Below, piece after piece: positions 25,981-34,181 of a stretch of 64,000 nt of DNA. Each line of letters opens with the position of its first letter. Positions within the stretch are counted from its first letter, which is position 1. Source of the stretch: Paenibacillus sp. FSL H3-0469 (GTDB taxonomy: Bacteria; Bacillota; Bacilli; Paenibacillales; Paenibacillaceae). The stretch covers positions 1,178,001-1,242,000 of the forward strand of contig NZ_CP150302.1 in NCBI RefSeq assembly GCF_038051945.1, read 5' to 3'. The translations under genes and the position numbers were made by a program. Under the pieces are notes generated by a model. That model made no database searches. It had not been told where the DNA came from and worked only from the letters and a program-made list of their open reading frames with translations.

Positions 25981-26014
25981 ACAGCGAATCCCCGTCATGG
26001 GAGATTCGCTGTTT
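25979..26014 (-). terminator. Terminator after the GH52 gene
   Basis: AAACAGCGAATC and GATTCGCTGTTT form a perfect 12-pair stem with a 12-base loop. On the minus strand it is followed by GTTTATTAT. It lies 35 bases after the GH52 stop and overlaps the -35 region of the next gene. Confidence 0.75.
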
Positions 26015-26048
26015 AAGTCAACACCGCCGGACGTCCGGCTTCAACTAT

Positions 26049-28166
26049 CTACGCCCGTTGTTCCTCCAGCCACAGAATGGCCGTTACTCCGCGCGGGTAA
26101 TATTTGCTGCCGGTGATTTCGCCGGAGATAATCTGGTCACTCCAGCTCCAGATCGAGAGCTGCGGATGCGTAAGCCAGGCCGTATGGGCCTGATCTGCCG
26201 CGCGGCCCTTCTCATCCCATTCCAGGCCGAGAATTTCTCTGGCGATGAACTGGGAGAGATAGATTTTACTCAGCCAGCTGTTATTGCTGGTGGAGGAGAT
26301 TTTCCAGCCGCCGTCATCGAACAGACAGACTCCCTCCACGAGCACAGCCTTCAGATGCGTGTCCAGTGCCTCAAGATATTCGCCGAACCGTCCTCCGCGC
26401 TCCAAGGCTTCCTTGCAGCCGGTGAAGTAAGGGAACACCAGGCCTTCGATGGCCGGGATAATCTTCGAATCATTGCCTTCGCCGATGACCGCCGGAATGT
26501 AGCCGCCTTTGGTCACACTCGCCACGATAGTAGCCGCACAGAGTTCAGCCTGCCGGCCGGCAGTCTGGGACAGCTCCGTATTGCCGTTGTCGCGGAAAAT
26601 CCGCTCCATAGCCAGATAAGCAGCCCAGCATTTTCCTGCCAGATAAATATTGTTGCGCGCCTGGCCCAGGGAGACATCCAGACTGTCATAGGTCGTAATC
26701 TCTGCACCGCCCATGGTCCGTGAGCTGTCGAGCGCCATCACACCGTTGCGCTTCGCCGGGTCCGGATGATCCCGGTTCAGCATACTCTGCAGGCAGCTCT
26801 CCAGTACCGTCAGATTGCGCTCCATCCAGCTGCGGTCCCCGGTATGCTCCACATAAGTTGCCGCAGTGAGAATCCAGTTGACCAATTGCTCGTGGGTCAT
26901 ATGCGAGAAGCAGCCATCAATGCCGTACAGCTCATAGGAGGAATACCCCGGACGAGACACGGCGTTGGCTACTCCCATATCATGCGTGAAGCTAAGTCCG
27001 CCCGGATACTCGATCAAGTCTCCCGGGAAGCGGACGGTGTCGGCATAACTGAACCGGTCCACGAACATATCCAGCTCATTACGGACGGTCCACGGATTCA
27101 TCTTCAGCTCAAAGAACAGCTGGTCTACCGTAAGATCGAACGTATTCATCATCCGGTACTCGCCTTCGTTGACGACCCAGAACGGCTGGCCTTTGTACTC
27201 CAAGAGCTCGGTAGAGCCGTAATAGCTGCGGATAGCGTGAGCAAGCATGAAGGTCTGGTCGTCACTTAAGGCCGTTCCCTCCAGCATTCCGTTCGCTTGT
27301 TCAGCCTGCTGCTTCAGCGTGTCGAACCGGGATAACGCATATTCCGCAACAGCTTCCACATTGCTGTAATAGCGGTTATAGTAATAGCTCGCATCCATTC
27401 CTGATGTCACATAACCGGAGCGGTGGAAGCAGACCGCGAACTGGTACACCTTGCGTTCACCGGCGGGCACATCCATAATCAGCGCGCCAACCTGCCCCAG
27501 CCCGAAGGTCCAGTTCTCCTCCAGCTCCGCTGCAAGAATATCCTCCATTGTAAAATGCATTGCCGCCTTCACACTTCCCTGCTTCGCGGCAATCGCCAGG
27601 AACCGGCCCTGGCCGACACCCGTCAGATCCTCCTGGCCTCCATCGAATCTTCTCAGGGCGCTATACGGGTCATTCCCCTGGAAACCGAAGAAAGCACGGC
27701 GCGCAGAGCTGCCCGCTGTGTTATCGACTTCAAGCTCTACCAGCACGGCTGGAAGCAGTACTTCCTTCAGCTCTGCCTCCGAAGCCGTCTCCGGGTCCGG
27801 AACGGGCCGGACGGGCGACAGAATGCGGAAAGTGAGATCGCCGGCCTGCCAGCTGTCCGTTGTAAGCCGGAAATCACGCGTAATTTCATCTTCCCCGAAG
27901 TGAAACAGCGTCTGCGGCTTGTCCGGACTCGGGTCCGGGTTCTCAATATCGTAGCGCTTGCTCTCATCGTCACTGCCCTGCTCATGGAAGGGCAACGTAT
28001 CATAACCGCGGCCGTCCTTGCGCGCAAGCCCAATATATATGTTCTGTCTTGGCGGTCTGCCGAGTTCGAGGTCAAAGCCGCCGGACGCTCCTTGAAATCC
28101 GAGGGTGAAGCTTGAGAATGATCCTATCGGTGAATGATGGGCATTGAAGAATTTGTTAGTTGGCAT
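26049..28166 (-). CDS. Beta-xylosidase, GH52
   Basis: 705 residues, very close to the Geobacillus GH52 xylosidase over its whole length. GH52 enzymes release xylose from xylo-oligosaccharides with retention. The nucleophile region WVVNEGEYRMMN has Glu334, and the acid/base region TTYDSLDVSLGQ has Asp494; these fit Glu335 and Asp495 of the Geobacillus enzyme with a one-residue offset. There is no signal peptide, so it acts inside the cell. GGAGGGAG lies upstream of the ATG. It is transcribed divergently from an AraC regulator, its probable activator. Confidence 0.95.
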   Translation of the reverse strand: MPTNKFFNAHHSPIGSFSSFTLGFQGASGGFDLELGRPPRQNIYIGLARKDGRGYDTLPFHEQGSDDESKRYDIENPDPSPDKPQTLFHFGEDEITRDFRLTTDSWQAGDLTFRILSPVRPVPDPETASEAELKEVLLPAVLVELEVDNTAGSSARRAFFGFQGNDPYSALRRFDGGQEDLTGVGQGRFLAIAAKQGSVKAAMHFTMEDILAAELEENWTFGLGQVGALIMDVPAGERKVYQFAVCFHRSGYVTSGMDASYYYNRYYSNVEAVAEYALSRFDTLKQQAEQANGMLEGTALSDDQTFMLAHAIRSYYGSTELLEYKGQPFWVVNEGEYRMMNTFDLTVDQLFFELKMNPWTVRNELDMFVDRFSYADTVRFPGDLIEYPGGLSFTHDMGVANAVSRPGYSSYELYGIDGCFSHMTHEQLVNWILTAATYVEHTGDRSWMERNLTVLESCLQSMLNRDHPDPAKRNGVMALDSSRTMGGAEITTYDSLDVSLGQARNNIYLAGKCWAAYLAMERIFRDNGNTELSQTAGRQAELCAATIVASVTKGGYIPAVIGEGNDSKIIPAIEGLVFPYFTGCKEALERGGRFGEYLEALDTHLKAVLVEGVCLFDDGGWKISSTSNNSWLSKIYLSQFIAREILGLEWDEKGRAADQAHTAWLTHPQLSIWSWSDQIISGEITGSKYYPRGVTAILWLEEQRA

Positions 28167-28302
28167 ACAGTATATACACTCCCTCCAGCTGTGTCCCGGC
28201 AGTGCCGGGCTCTAGCTCTATGTTAGCGCTCCCCGCCCCTCAGGCAACAGGCGCAAAGCCTCCAATTATTTGGACAAATCAATCGGACGCAGCGGCCTAT
28301 GC

Positions 28303-28308
28303 TATAAT
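28303..28308 (+). promoter_or_regulatory. Likely -10 box of the AraC gene
   Basis: A perfect TATAAT lies 32 bases before the AraC ATG. No consensus -35 is seen at 16-18 bases, so the promoter may depend on an activator. Confidence 0.45.
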
Positions 28309-28340
28309 AGATCCATCTTTTAACAAAGAAGAGGTTGAAC

Positions 28341-29306
28341 ATGAACGTATTAGATCCCGGCACACAGCATTCCATGGACGGACGCATGTCCCCGGATGTT
28401 CAAGCTGCCTTCCATCTCTTCGCCGCCCACTGGCGCAAGGTGAACAAAGAGTGGCAATATCCGGCACACACTCACCCGATGTTCGAGATCAACATCGTTC
28501 TGCAGGGCTCGCAGCACATGGCTGTAGGCGGACATTCTTACATCCAGGAGAGCGGTGACATTCTGTTCATCCGCCCGGGTGTGCAGCACTCCAGTCTGGG
28601 CGCAGCCGCAGGGGATGAGATGTCTTATTACTGCCTGCACTTCGACATTGACGATTTGGTTCTGCGCCGCTCCTTAATGACAATGGATACCGTCAGTCTA
28701 AGCGGAGACACCCCGGAGCTGAAGGCGATCCGCGCTTCCCTGGATGACATTATCCGCTCAACCATTCTCCCGGAGGCCAGCGATGCCCAGCGGGGCCGGC
28801 TGGTGATGCTGAACGCTTCGCTCCAGTTCTTCACCGCCCTTAGCGGCTGGGTGCTGGCTGCCCTGCCTTCTCCTGCCCGGAGCACCCTGCCGGGAGTGAC
28901 AGAGAAGACCGTCGCCCTGGCGAATGCCATGGAAGGGCTGCTGCAGGAATCCGTCTTCACCGCTGCGGCATCAGGCAGCAGAGCTGGAAGCATCGAGGAG
29001 ATTGCGGCCAGACTCGGCTATAGCCCTAACCACTGTAACCGCGCCTTCCGGCAGATCTACGGGCTGCCGCCGAGGCAGTATCTCTCCGATCTCATTATCC
29101 GCCATGCCAAGCTCCTGCTGCTGGACAACAGCCTGTCTGTAGAGAGCATCGCCTACCGGCTGGGCTACCGCGATGTGTCCCATTTCAGCAAGCAGTTCAA
29201 GCGCTGGACCGGCCTGCCCCCAATGGGCTACCGCCAGCTTACGGAGGAGCCGGGTAAGACGGACGACGGAGTGCCTCTTCCGCGCTCACAAGGAGGTATA
29301 CAATGA
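28341..29306 (+). CDS. AraC family regulator, probably of the GH52 xylosidase
   Basis: 321 residues from ATG 28341 (GAGG six bases upstream). The cupin-like N-terminus (WQYPAHTHPMFEINIVLQGS, GDILFIRPGVQHSS) would bind a sugar. The C-terminal helix-turn-helix pair (SIEEIAARLGYSPNHCNRAF; SVESIAYRLGYRDVSHFSKQF) binds DNA. It is divergent from the xylosidase gene and overlaps the following cupin gene by four bases. The xylose-related role is inferred from the neighbour. Confidence 0.9.
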   Translation: MNVLDPGTQHSMDGRMSPDVQAAFHLFAAHWRKVNKEWQYPAHTHPMFEINIVLQGSQHMAVGGHSYIQESGDILFIRPGVQHSSLGAAAGDEMSYYCLHFDIDDLVLRRSLMTMDTVSLSGDTPELKAIRASLDDIIRSTILPEASDAQRGRLVMLNASLQFFTALSGWVLAALPSPARSTLPGVTEKTVALANAMEGLLQESVFTAAASGSRAGSIEEIAARLGYSPNHCNRAFRQIYGLPPRQYLSDLIIRHAKLLLLDNSLSVESIAYRLGYRDVSHFSKQFKRWTGLPPMGYRQLTEEPGKTDDGVPLPRSQGGIQ

Positions 29307-29653
29307 AGATTTACCATTTCAAACCAGATTCAGGCAAACCAATAACCGCCTTCAATTCCGATTTCATCTTATCCCGGATTATCCAGACTGAGGAGAAGAC
29401 GCATATCGGCTGCGTATACCTTGGACACCAGGGAGTAATCGGTTTTCATCAGGCGACCTGTCCGCAGCTGCTGCTCATTGTGAACGGTGAGGGGTATGTG
29501 CGCGGAGAGGAAGCTGAATTTACAGCTGTGTGTGCAGGTCAAGCCGTCTTTTGGGAGCGGGAGGAATGGCACGAGACCCGGACAGATTCAGGATTGACTG
29601 CGATTATTATTGAAGGTGATTCGCTGAACCCTGCCGCCTACATGACTCTCTAA
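29303..29653 (+). CDS. Small cupin protein
   Basis: 116 residues forming one cupin barrel: THIGCVYLGHQGVIGFHQAT, LLLIVNGEGYVRG and AVFWEREEWHETRT, with His and Glu in positions that could bind a metal. It starts inside the stop of the AraC gene (ATGA), so the two are made together. It may bind a small ligand and modulate the regulator, or act on a sugar; no reaction can be assigned. Confidence 0.8.
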   Translation: MKIYHFKPDSGKPITAFNSDFILSRIIQTEEKTHIGCVYLGHQGVIGFHQATCPQLLLIVNGEGYVRGEEAEFTAVCAGQAVFWEREEWHETRTDSGLTAIIIEGDSLNPAAYMTL

Positions 29654-29666
29654 CTGACAACGATGA

Positions 29667-29841
29667 GGACTGAGCTTCCGCTATATGAGCAAATCAGGTG
29701 AAATTCTGGGACAATCGGACTGAGATTCCGTTATGCGTCCTAACAGGTGTCCTCTGAGGCTCAAAAGTACAAACTAGCGGAATCTCAGTCCGTTTCGGCG
29801 CTAACACACGTGATTTTGGCAAAATAACGGAATCTCAGTCC
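29667..29841. repeat. Four-copy repeat, 50-bp period in two inverted pairs
   Basis: GGACTGAGCTTCC (29667) and GGACTGAGATTCC (29717) are direct repeats 50 bases apart. GGAATCTCAGTCC occurs inverted at 29779 and 29829, again 50 apart. The DNA after copy one (ATATGAGCAAATCAGGTG) resembles the reverse complement of the DNA before copy four, so this is one family arranged as a large inverted repeat. It fills most of the 296-base gap before the YdcF gene. No gene was seen. Confidence 0.88.
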
Positions 29842-29949
29842 GCTTCAGAAGGCAGATCACCGGGAGCGCGCATGGAGGGCACTTGAAGCACGAAGCACGA
29901 AGCACAAAACAGCTTATCTTTTATCCTATTTGTAAAAGTTGGTGACCGT

Positions 29950-30702
29950 ATGATCTATCTCATTAAATTCGTATACAGCTTTGTCCTGCCGCCCGGGTTA
30001 TTTGTCCTGCTGCTGCTGGGCATGGTGGTCTGGCTGTGGAAAAACAGCCGCCGTCCTGCGGTCGTGCTGCTGGCGGTCACGCTCCTGCTCTATCTGTCGA
30101 TGACCTCTGCTGTCGCCGACACACTGATCGGGAGCCTGGAGCGGAAGTATCCTCAGCCTGCCGCCGCAGAGGGGGATGTGATCGTTATTCTCGGCGGCGG
30201 AGCCACCTCCGGCACCCCGGATCTGGACGGGCAGGGCAATATGTCCGGTCCGGCGGCGAACCGGCTGCTGGCAGCTGCACGGCTGTACCGTGAGACCGGC
30301 CTGCCGGTCATTTTCTCCGGGGGACAGGTATTCGCCGACAGCGGCAATGAAGCGGATATCGCCCGGCGGCAGCTCATCGGCCTCGGCATCCCCGCAGAGG
30401 ACATCCTGCCGGAGAACCGCTCGCTCAACACGGAGCAGAATGCGGTCAACACCGCGAAGCTCATGCAGGAGCATGGCTTCAGCCGTCCTGTTCTGGTAAC
30501 CTCCGGCTTCCATATGCCGCGCAGCATGGTCCAGTTCGGGCAGGCCGGACTTACGCCGCAGGCTTTTCCAGTAGATTTCCAGGCCAGCCGTCCGATGTCA
30601 CTCTATGTAAGCAAATTCACTCCTTCTGCCGGAGCCGTCTCTACAACCGGGCTGGCCCTGAAGGAGTATCTGGGGTTAATAGCCGCGAAGCTGCTGCCTT
30701 GA
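29950..30702 (+). CDS. YdcF/ElyC-type membrane protein (DUF218)
   Basis: 250 residues. Two N-terminal membrane helices (IKFVYSFVLPPGLFVLLLLG; VVLLAVTLLLYLSM) precede an extracytoplasmic DUF218 domain: DVIVILGGGAT, RLLAAARLYRETGLPVIFSGG, ENRSLNTEQNA and VLVTSGFHMPRS. Relatives such as ElyC and SanA influence envelope and peptidoglycan precursor homeostasis, but the chemistry is not settled. It stands alone between a repeat region and a phosphotransferase gene. Confidence 0.88.
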   Translation: MIYLIKFVYSFVLPPGLFVLLLLGMVVWLWKNSRRPAVVLLAVTLLLYLSMTSAVADTLIGSLERKYPQPAAAEGDVIVILGGGATSGTPDLDGQGNMSGPAANRLLAAARLYRETGLPVIFSGGQVFADSGNEADIARRQLIGLGIPAEDILPENRSLNTEQNAVNTAKLMQEHGFSRPVLVTSGFHMPRSMVQFGQAGLTPQAFPVDFQASRPMSLYVSKFTPSAGAVSTTGLALKEYLGLIAAKLLP

Positions 30703-30763
30703 CCCCTGCAGCTGGCTGCACACGGCCGTACGCCCATCAAAGAAAGCGAGGTGCCTTTAGCCA

Positions 30764-31585
30764 ATGAACCCGTACGATGAAGAGAAATTAACCGGCGGAA
30801 ATGTAAATGAGATTATCCGCAAGGCAGACACCGTCCGCCGCCCCACAGGGAGCTGGAGCACAAGTATTCATGCACTGCTTCAGCATTTGGAGCAGCAGAA
30901 TTTCGCTGGAGCCCCCAGATTTCTGGGCATAGATGAAGCAGGGCGCGAGATTCTATCCTTTCTACCCGGCGAGGTTCCGGGCAACGCGTATCCTGAGCTG
31001 GAGCCGTACATGTGGTCTGAAGAGACCCTTACGGGCCTGGCGCGCCTGTTACGCAGCTATCATGATGCAACGGAGGGTTTTGTAGCGAATAGTATACATA
31101 TGGAGTGGCAGCTCCCCTATGCCGATCCTGCGGCACATGAAGTGATCTGCCATAATGACGCGGCGCTGTACAATGTGGTGTTTCAGCATGGTGCGCCCGT
31201 GGCGCTGATTGATTTCGACATGGCCGGTCCGGGCCCGCGCCTATGGGATATTGCCTATACCCTCTATACTTCAGTTCCGCTCGCCGGTTTTGCTCCTGAC
31301 TATCTGACAGGCTCCACAGTACCTTACCAGACAGACCTCCATGCAGCAGACCGGCAGCGGCGGATTGAGCTATTTTTCGAAGCCTATGGACTGCCTGTCC
31401 CGGAAAATCTGCACGACTGGCTGACCCGGCGGCTCACGGCTATGTGCGATACGCTGAAGAAGGAGGCCGAGGCGGGCAACCCTGCTTTTGTCCGTATGGT
31501 GGAAGAAGGCCACCTGGCCCACTATGAGCGAGAGCTGCAATTCATAGCTGACCATTATAGCGAATGGACTACTGCTTCTCTTTGA
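30764..31585 (+). CDS. Aminoglycoside phosphotransferase-family kinase
   Basis: 273 residues of the APH/choline-kinase fold. The catalytic loop is HNDAALYNVVF and the metal-binding motif is LIDFDMAGPGPRLWDIAYTLY. The N-terminal ATP lobe is short (KLTGGNVNEIIRKADTVRR, then the helix WSTSIHALLQHL). Such proteins phosphorylate small hydroxyl compounds; this chromosomal one need not confer resistance, and the substrate is unknown. A strong terminator follows. Confidence 0.85.
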   Translation: MNPYDEEKLTGGNVNEIIRKADTVRRPTGSWSTSIHALLQHLEQQNFAGAPRFLGIDEAGREILSFLPGEVPGNAYPELEPYMWSEETLTGLARLLRSYHDATEGFVANSIHMEWQLPYADPAAHEVICHNDAALYNVVFQHGAPVALIDFDMAGPGPRLWDIAYTLYTSVPLAGFAPDYLTGSTVPYQTDLHAADRQRRIELFFEAYGLPVPENLHDWLTRRLTAMCDTLKKEAEAGNPAFVRMVEEGHLAHYERELQFIADHYSEWTTASL

Positions 31586-31590
31586 AAAAG

Positions 31591-31641
31591 AAAAAAGCAG
31601 CAATTCTCACATTACTGGAGAGTTGCTGCTTTTCGTTTTTT
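31591..31641. terminator. Bidirectional terminator
   Basis: AGCAGCAATTCTC pairs with GAGAGTTGCTGCT (one mismatch). The stem is preceded by six A and followed by TTTCGTTTTTT, so it can stop both the phosphotransferase gene and the convergent ybaK-side transcript. Confidence 0.88.
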
Positions 31642-31676
31642 GCTAATTAGGAGTGAATATCGCATCCCACGTTACT

Positions 31677-32147
31677 CTACTCTTTAACCAACTCCGTAAA
31701 AACCGCAGACACCGCTTCGCCCAGCAGCTTCGGCTCAAGCTCCATCTGAACGCCGATCCGGCCTGCGCTGACTGCAATGACCTCAAGCTCCACCGCACTG
31801 CTGTGAATGAACGTAGGGTAAAGCTTCTTCATCCCGACAGGGGAACAGCCCCCGCGCACGTATCCCGTATGCTTCAGCAGCTCCTTGAGCGGCAGCAGCT
31901 CAATCTTCTTGACTCCGGCGGCTCTGGCCGCGGCCTTCAGATCCAGCTCTTCAGCAACCGGAATCACAAAGACGTACGGCTGCGGCCCGCTGTGTGCGAC
32001 CAGTGTCTTGAATACTACTTCAGGAGGCAGGCCAATCTTCTCAGCAACCGCTGTTCCGTGAATCAGCCCGTCCTCATTGTCGTAGCTATGAATGGTATAG
32101 CTTATCTTCCTTGCATCCAGTATGCGCATGGCATTCGTTTTGTTCAT
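31677..32147 (-). CDS. ybaK: Cys-tRNA(Pro) deacylase, YbaK family
   Basis: 156 residues of the YbaK/ProX fold, which hydrolyses cysteine wrongly attached to tRNA-Pro. The catalytic lysine region (PPEVVFKTLVAHSG) and the conserved RGGCSPVGMKK and GVQMELEP segments are present. GGGGAG lies six bases before ATG. It follows the YolD-like gene by 12 bases, so they are probably cotranscribed. Confidence 0.93.
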   Translation of the reverse strand: MNKTNAMRILDARKISYTIHSYDNEDGLIHGTAVAEKIGLPPEVVFKTLVAHSGPQPYVFVIPVAEELDLKAAARAAGVKKIELLPLKELLKHTGYVRGGCSPVGMKKLYPTFIHSSAVELEVIAVSAGRIGVQMELEPKLLGEAVSAVFTELVKE

Positions 32148-32159
32148 CTGCCGCTCCCC

Positions 32160-32450
32160 CTAATCCCGGGGGTAATTGATTTGCATAATGTCCATGAACG
32201 GCACCTTGATAATCTCTTCATGATTTCTGACATGCACCCTGCCGGTACGCGAATCCATCTCTACAATCACTCCGCGCACCTCTTCTTCCTTCCCCCAGAC
32301 CGTCAGCAGAATCTCGGAATCCTCCTGCTTCGCCTCTACCAGCTGGTTGCCCAGCTCCTCAAGCACGAATTCGTCGCGGGTTGGACGTTTTGCCACTTTT
32401 GCCTTCGCCACACTTTGCCTCCAGTAAGCCATTACAGAATATAGGATCAT
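32160..32450 (-). CDS. YolD-like family protein
   Basis: Up to 96 residues. The motif KRPTRDEFVLEELGNQLVEA followed by LTVWGKEEEVRG marks the YolD-like family, which often sits next to Y-family DNA polymerase genes and has been linked to the DNA-damage response; no such polymerase is near here. The ATG at 32450 has AGGAG 14 bases upstream. An internal ATG at 32432 (MAYWRQS) fits the family's usual start better but lacks a ribosome site. Confidence 0.82.
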   Translation of the reverse strand: MILYSVMAYWRQSVAKAKVAKRPTRDEFVLEELGNQLVEAKQEDSEILLTVWGKEEEVRGVIVEMDSRTGRVHVRNHEEIIKVPFMDIMQINYPRD

Positions 32451-32517
32451 GCCCGGTGTAAATGCTCCTGTCTATTATACCATGAGAGGAAGCCTGATTT
32501 TACACAATTCACGATTA

Positions 32518-33942
32518 TTATTCATGATTCAAAAGCGCCGCCCCCGCGATGCCGGGATGGGTCATTTCATACGGGTCCAGAATGAGATTCAGCTCTTCTT
32601 CACTCAGTACATTGTATTTCAGACACAAGGCCCGGACCGATTCTCCGGTCAGAATAGCTTCCCTGGCAATCCGCGAGACGACCTCATATCCCAGATGCGG
32701 GTTCACGGCGGTAATAATGCCGACGCTTCGCTCCACCTCACGCGCAAGCTTCTCCTTATTGGCTTCAATCCCTGCCAGACAATAGTCGGTGAACACCCGG
32801 AAGGAATTGTTCATGATGCTGATCGACTGAATCAGATTGAACACCATCACCGGCTCCATCACGTTCAGCTCCAGTTGACCGGCCTGAGCGGCGAGACAGA
32901 TCGTATGATCATTGCCGATCACCTGAAAAGCCACCTGGTTAATCACCTCGGCCATCACCGGATTCACCTTGCCGGGCATGATAGACGATCCCGGCTGGCG
33001 GGCCGGCAGCGTAATTTCATTGAAGCCCGAGCGCGGGCCGGAGGCCATCAGGCGCAGGTCGTTGGCGATTTTGGACATATTCATCATGCAGACCTTCAGG
33101 GACGCCGAGACTTCGGTATAGGCATCCGTATTCTGCGTGGCATCCACCAGATGCTCCGCGCTGACCAGCGGCAGACCGCTGATCTCAGCCAGCAGCTCGA
33201 CGACCCGCGTAATATAACGGGGATCGGCGTTCAATCCGGTACCCACGGCGGTCGCGCCCATGTTCACCTCATAGAGATGGCCCCGCGTATGCTCGATCCG
33301 CTGAATGTCGCGCTCCAGCACCCGGCTGTACGCCTCGAATTCCTGTCCCAGACGGATCGGCACCGCGTCCTGCAGGTGAGTCCGTCCCATTTTAATTACG
33401 GAATCAAATTCAGCCGCCTTCTGCAAAAATACACCGTGCATCGTCCGCATCGTGATCAGCAGCTGCTCCAGCAGCGATAGCGTGGCAATATGAATCGCCG
33501 TCGGAAACGCATCGTTCGTCGATTGCGCCATATTCACATGAGTGTTCGGACTAAGCTGCAGATAATCTCCCTTGGCCTTGCCCAGCAGCTCCAGCGCACG
33601 GTTCGCAATCACTTCATTGGCATTCATATTGAGCGAGGTGCCCGCGCCGCCTTGAATCGGATCCACGATGAACTGCTCATCCCAGTTCCCCGCAATCACT
33701 TCTTCTGCCGCTTGGACGATGACCTCCCCCAGGCCTTTATAGAGGCGGCCGATTTCCATGTTGGCGAGCGCAGCGGATTTTTTGACAATCCCCATCGCCT
33801 TGATTAATTCATGATGCACACGGTAGCCGGTAATCGGGAAATTCTCCACCGCCCGGAGGGTCTGTATCCCGTAATAGGCCTGATGCTCCACCTGCTTACT
33901 GCCCAAAAAATCCTTCTCCAGCCGATATTCTGTCTCTGACAT
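32518..33942 (-). CDS. aspA: Aspartate ammonia-lyase
   Basis: Reversibly deaminates L-aspartate to fumarate and ammonia. 474 residues from ATG 33942, chosen because GGGGGAG lies six bases upstream, rather than the in-frame ATG at 33957 that overlaps that site. Fumarase/aspartase superfamily motifs are seen: MGRTHLQDAVPIRLGQEF, the signature GSSIMPGKVNP with the catalytic serine, and NTHVNMAQSTNDAFPTA. Fumarase is the main alternative; the opening EKDFLGSKQVEHQAYYGIQT favours aspartase. Confidence 0.94.
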   Translation of the reverse strand: MSETEYRLEKDFLGSKQVEHQAYYGIQTLRAVENFPITGYRVHHELIKAMGIVKKSAALANMEIGRLYKGLGEVIVQAAEEVIAGNWDEQFIVDPIQGGAGTSLNMNANEVIANRALELLGKAKGDYLQLSPNTHVNMAQSTNDAFPTAIHIATLSLLEQLLITMRTMHGVFLQKAAEFDSVIKMGRTHLQDAVPIRLGQEFEAYSRVLERDIQRIEHTRGHLYEVNMGATAVGTGLNADPRYITRVVELLAEISGLPLVSAEHLVDATQNTDAYTEVSASLKVCMMNMSKIANDLRLMASGPRSGFNEITLPARQPGSSIMPGKVNPVMAEVINQVAFQVIGNDHTICLAAQAGQLELNVMEPVMVFNLIQSISIMNNSFRVFTDYCLAGIEANKEKLAREVERSVGIITAVNPHLGYEVVSRIAREAILTGESVRALCLKYNVLSEEELNLILDPYEMTHPGIAGAALLNHE

Positions 33943-34181
33943 CCTGCTCTCCCCCATGTCTTCAGTAGTAGATCCTCAGCTGCAAATTAGTCAACTTATT
34001 CTTTCCTTGCAGCCCTAAAGATATTACCTTCATTGCTGCTCCATGCTCAGGCCCTATGCGGGTAGCGCAAAGAACCCGGCAGCCATTGCTGACCCCCGGG
34101 CTTTATGTCATTGTAGCTTAAAATTTGAGATAGTTCCAATCTGAAAAAATCTTAAGATCCCCAGGGGGCGGAGTGTCCCGT

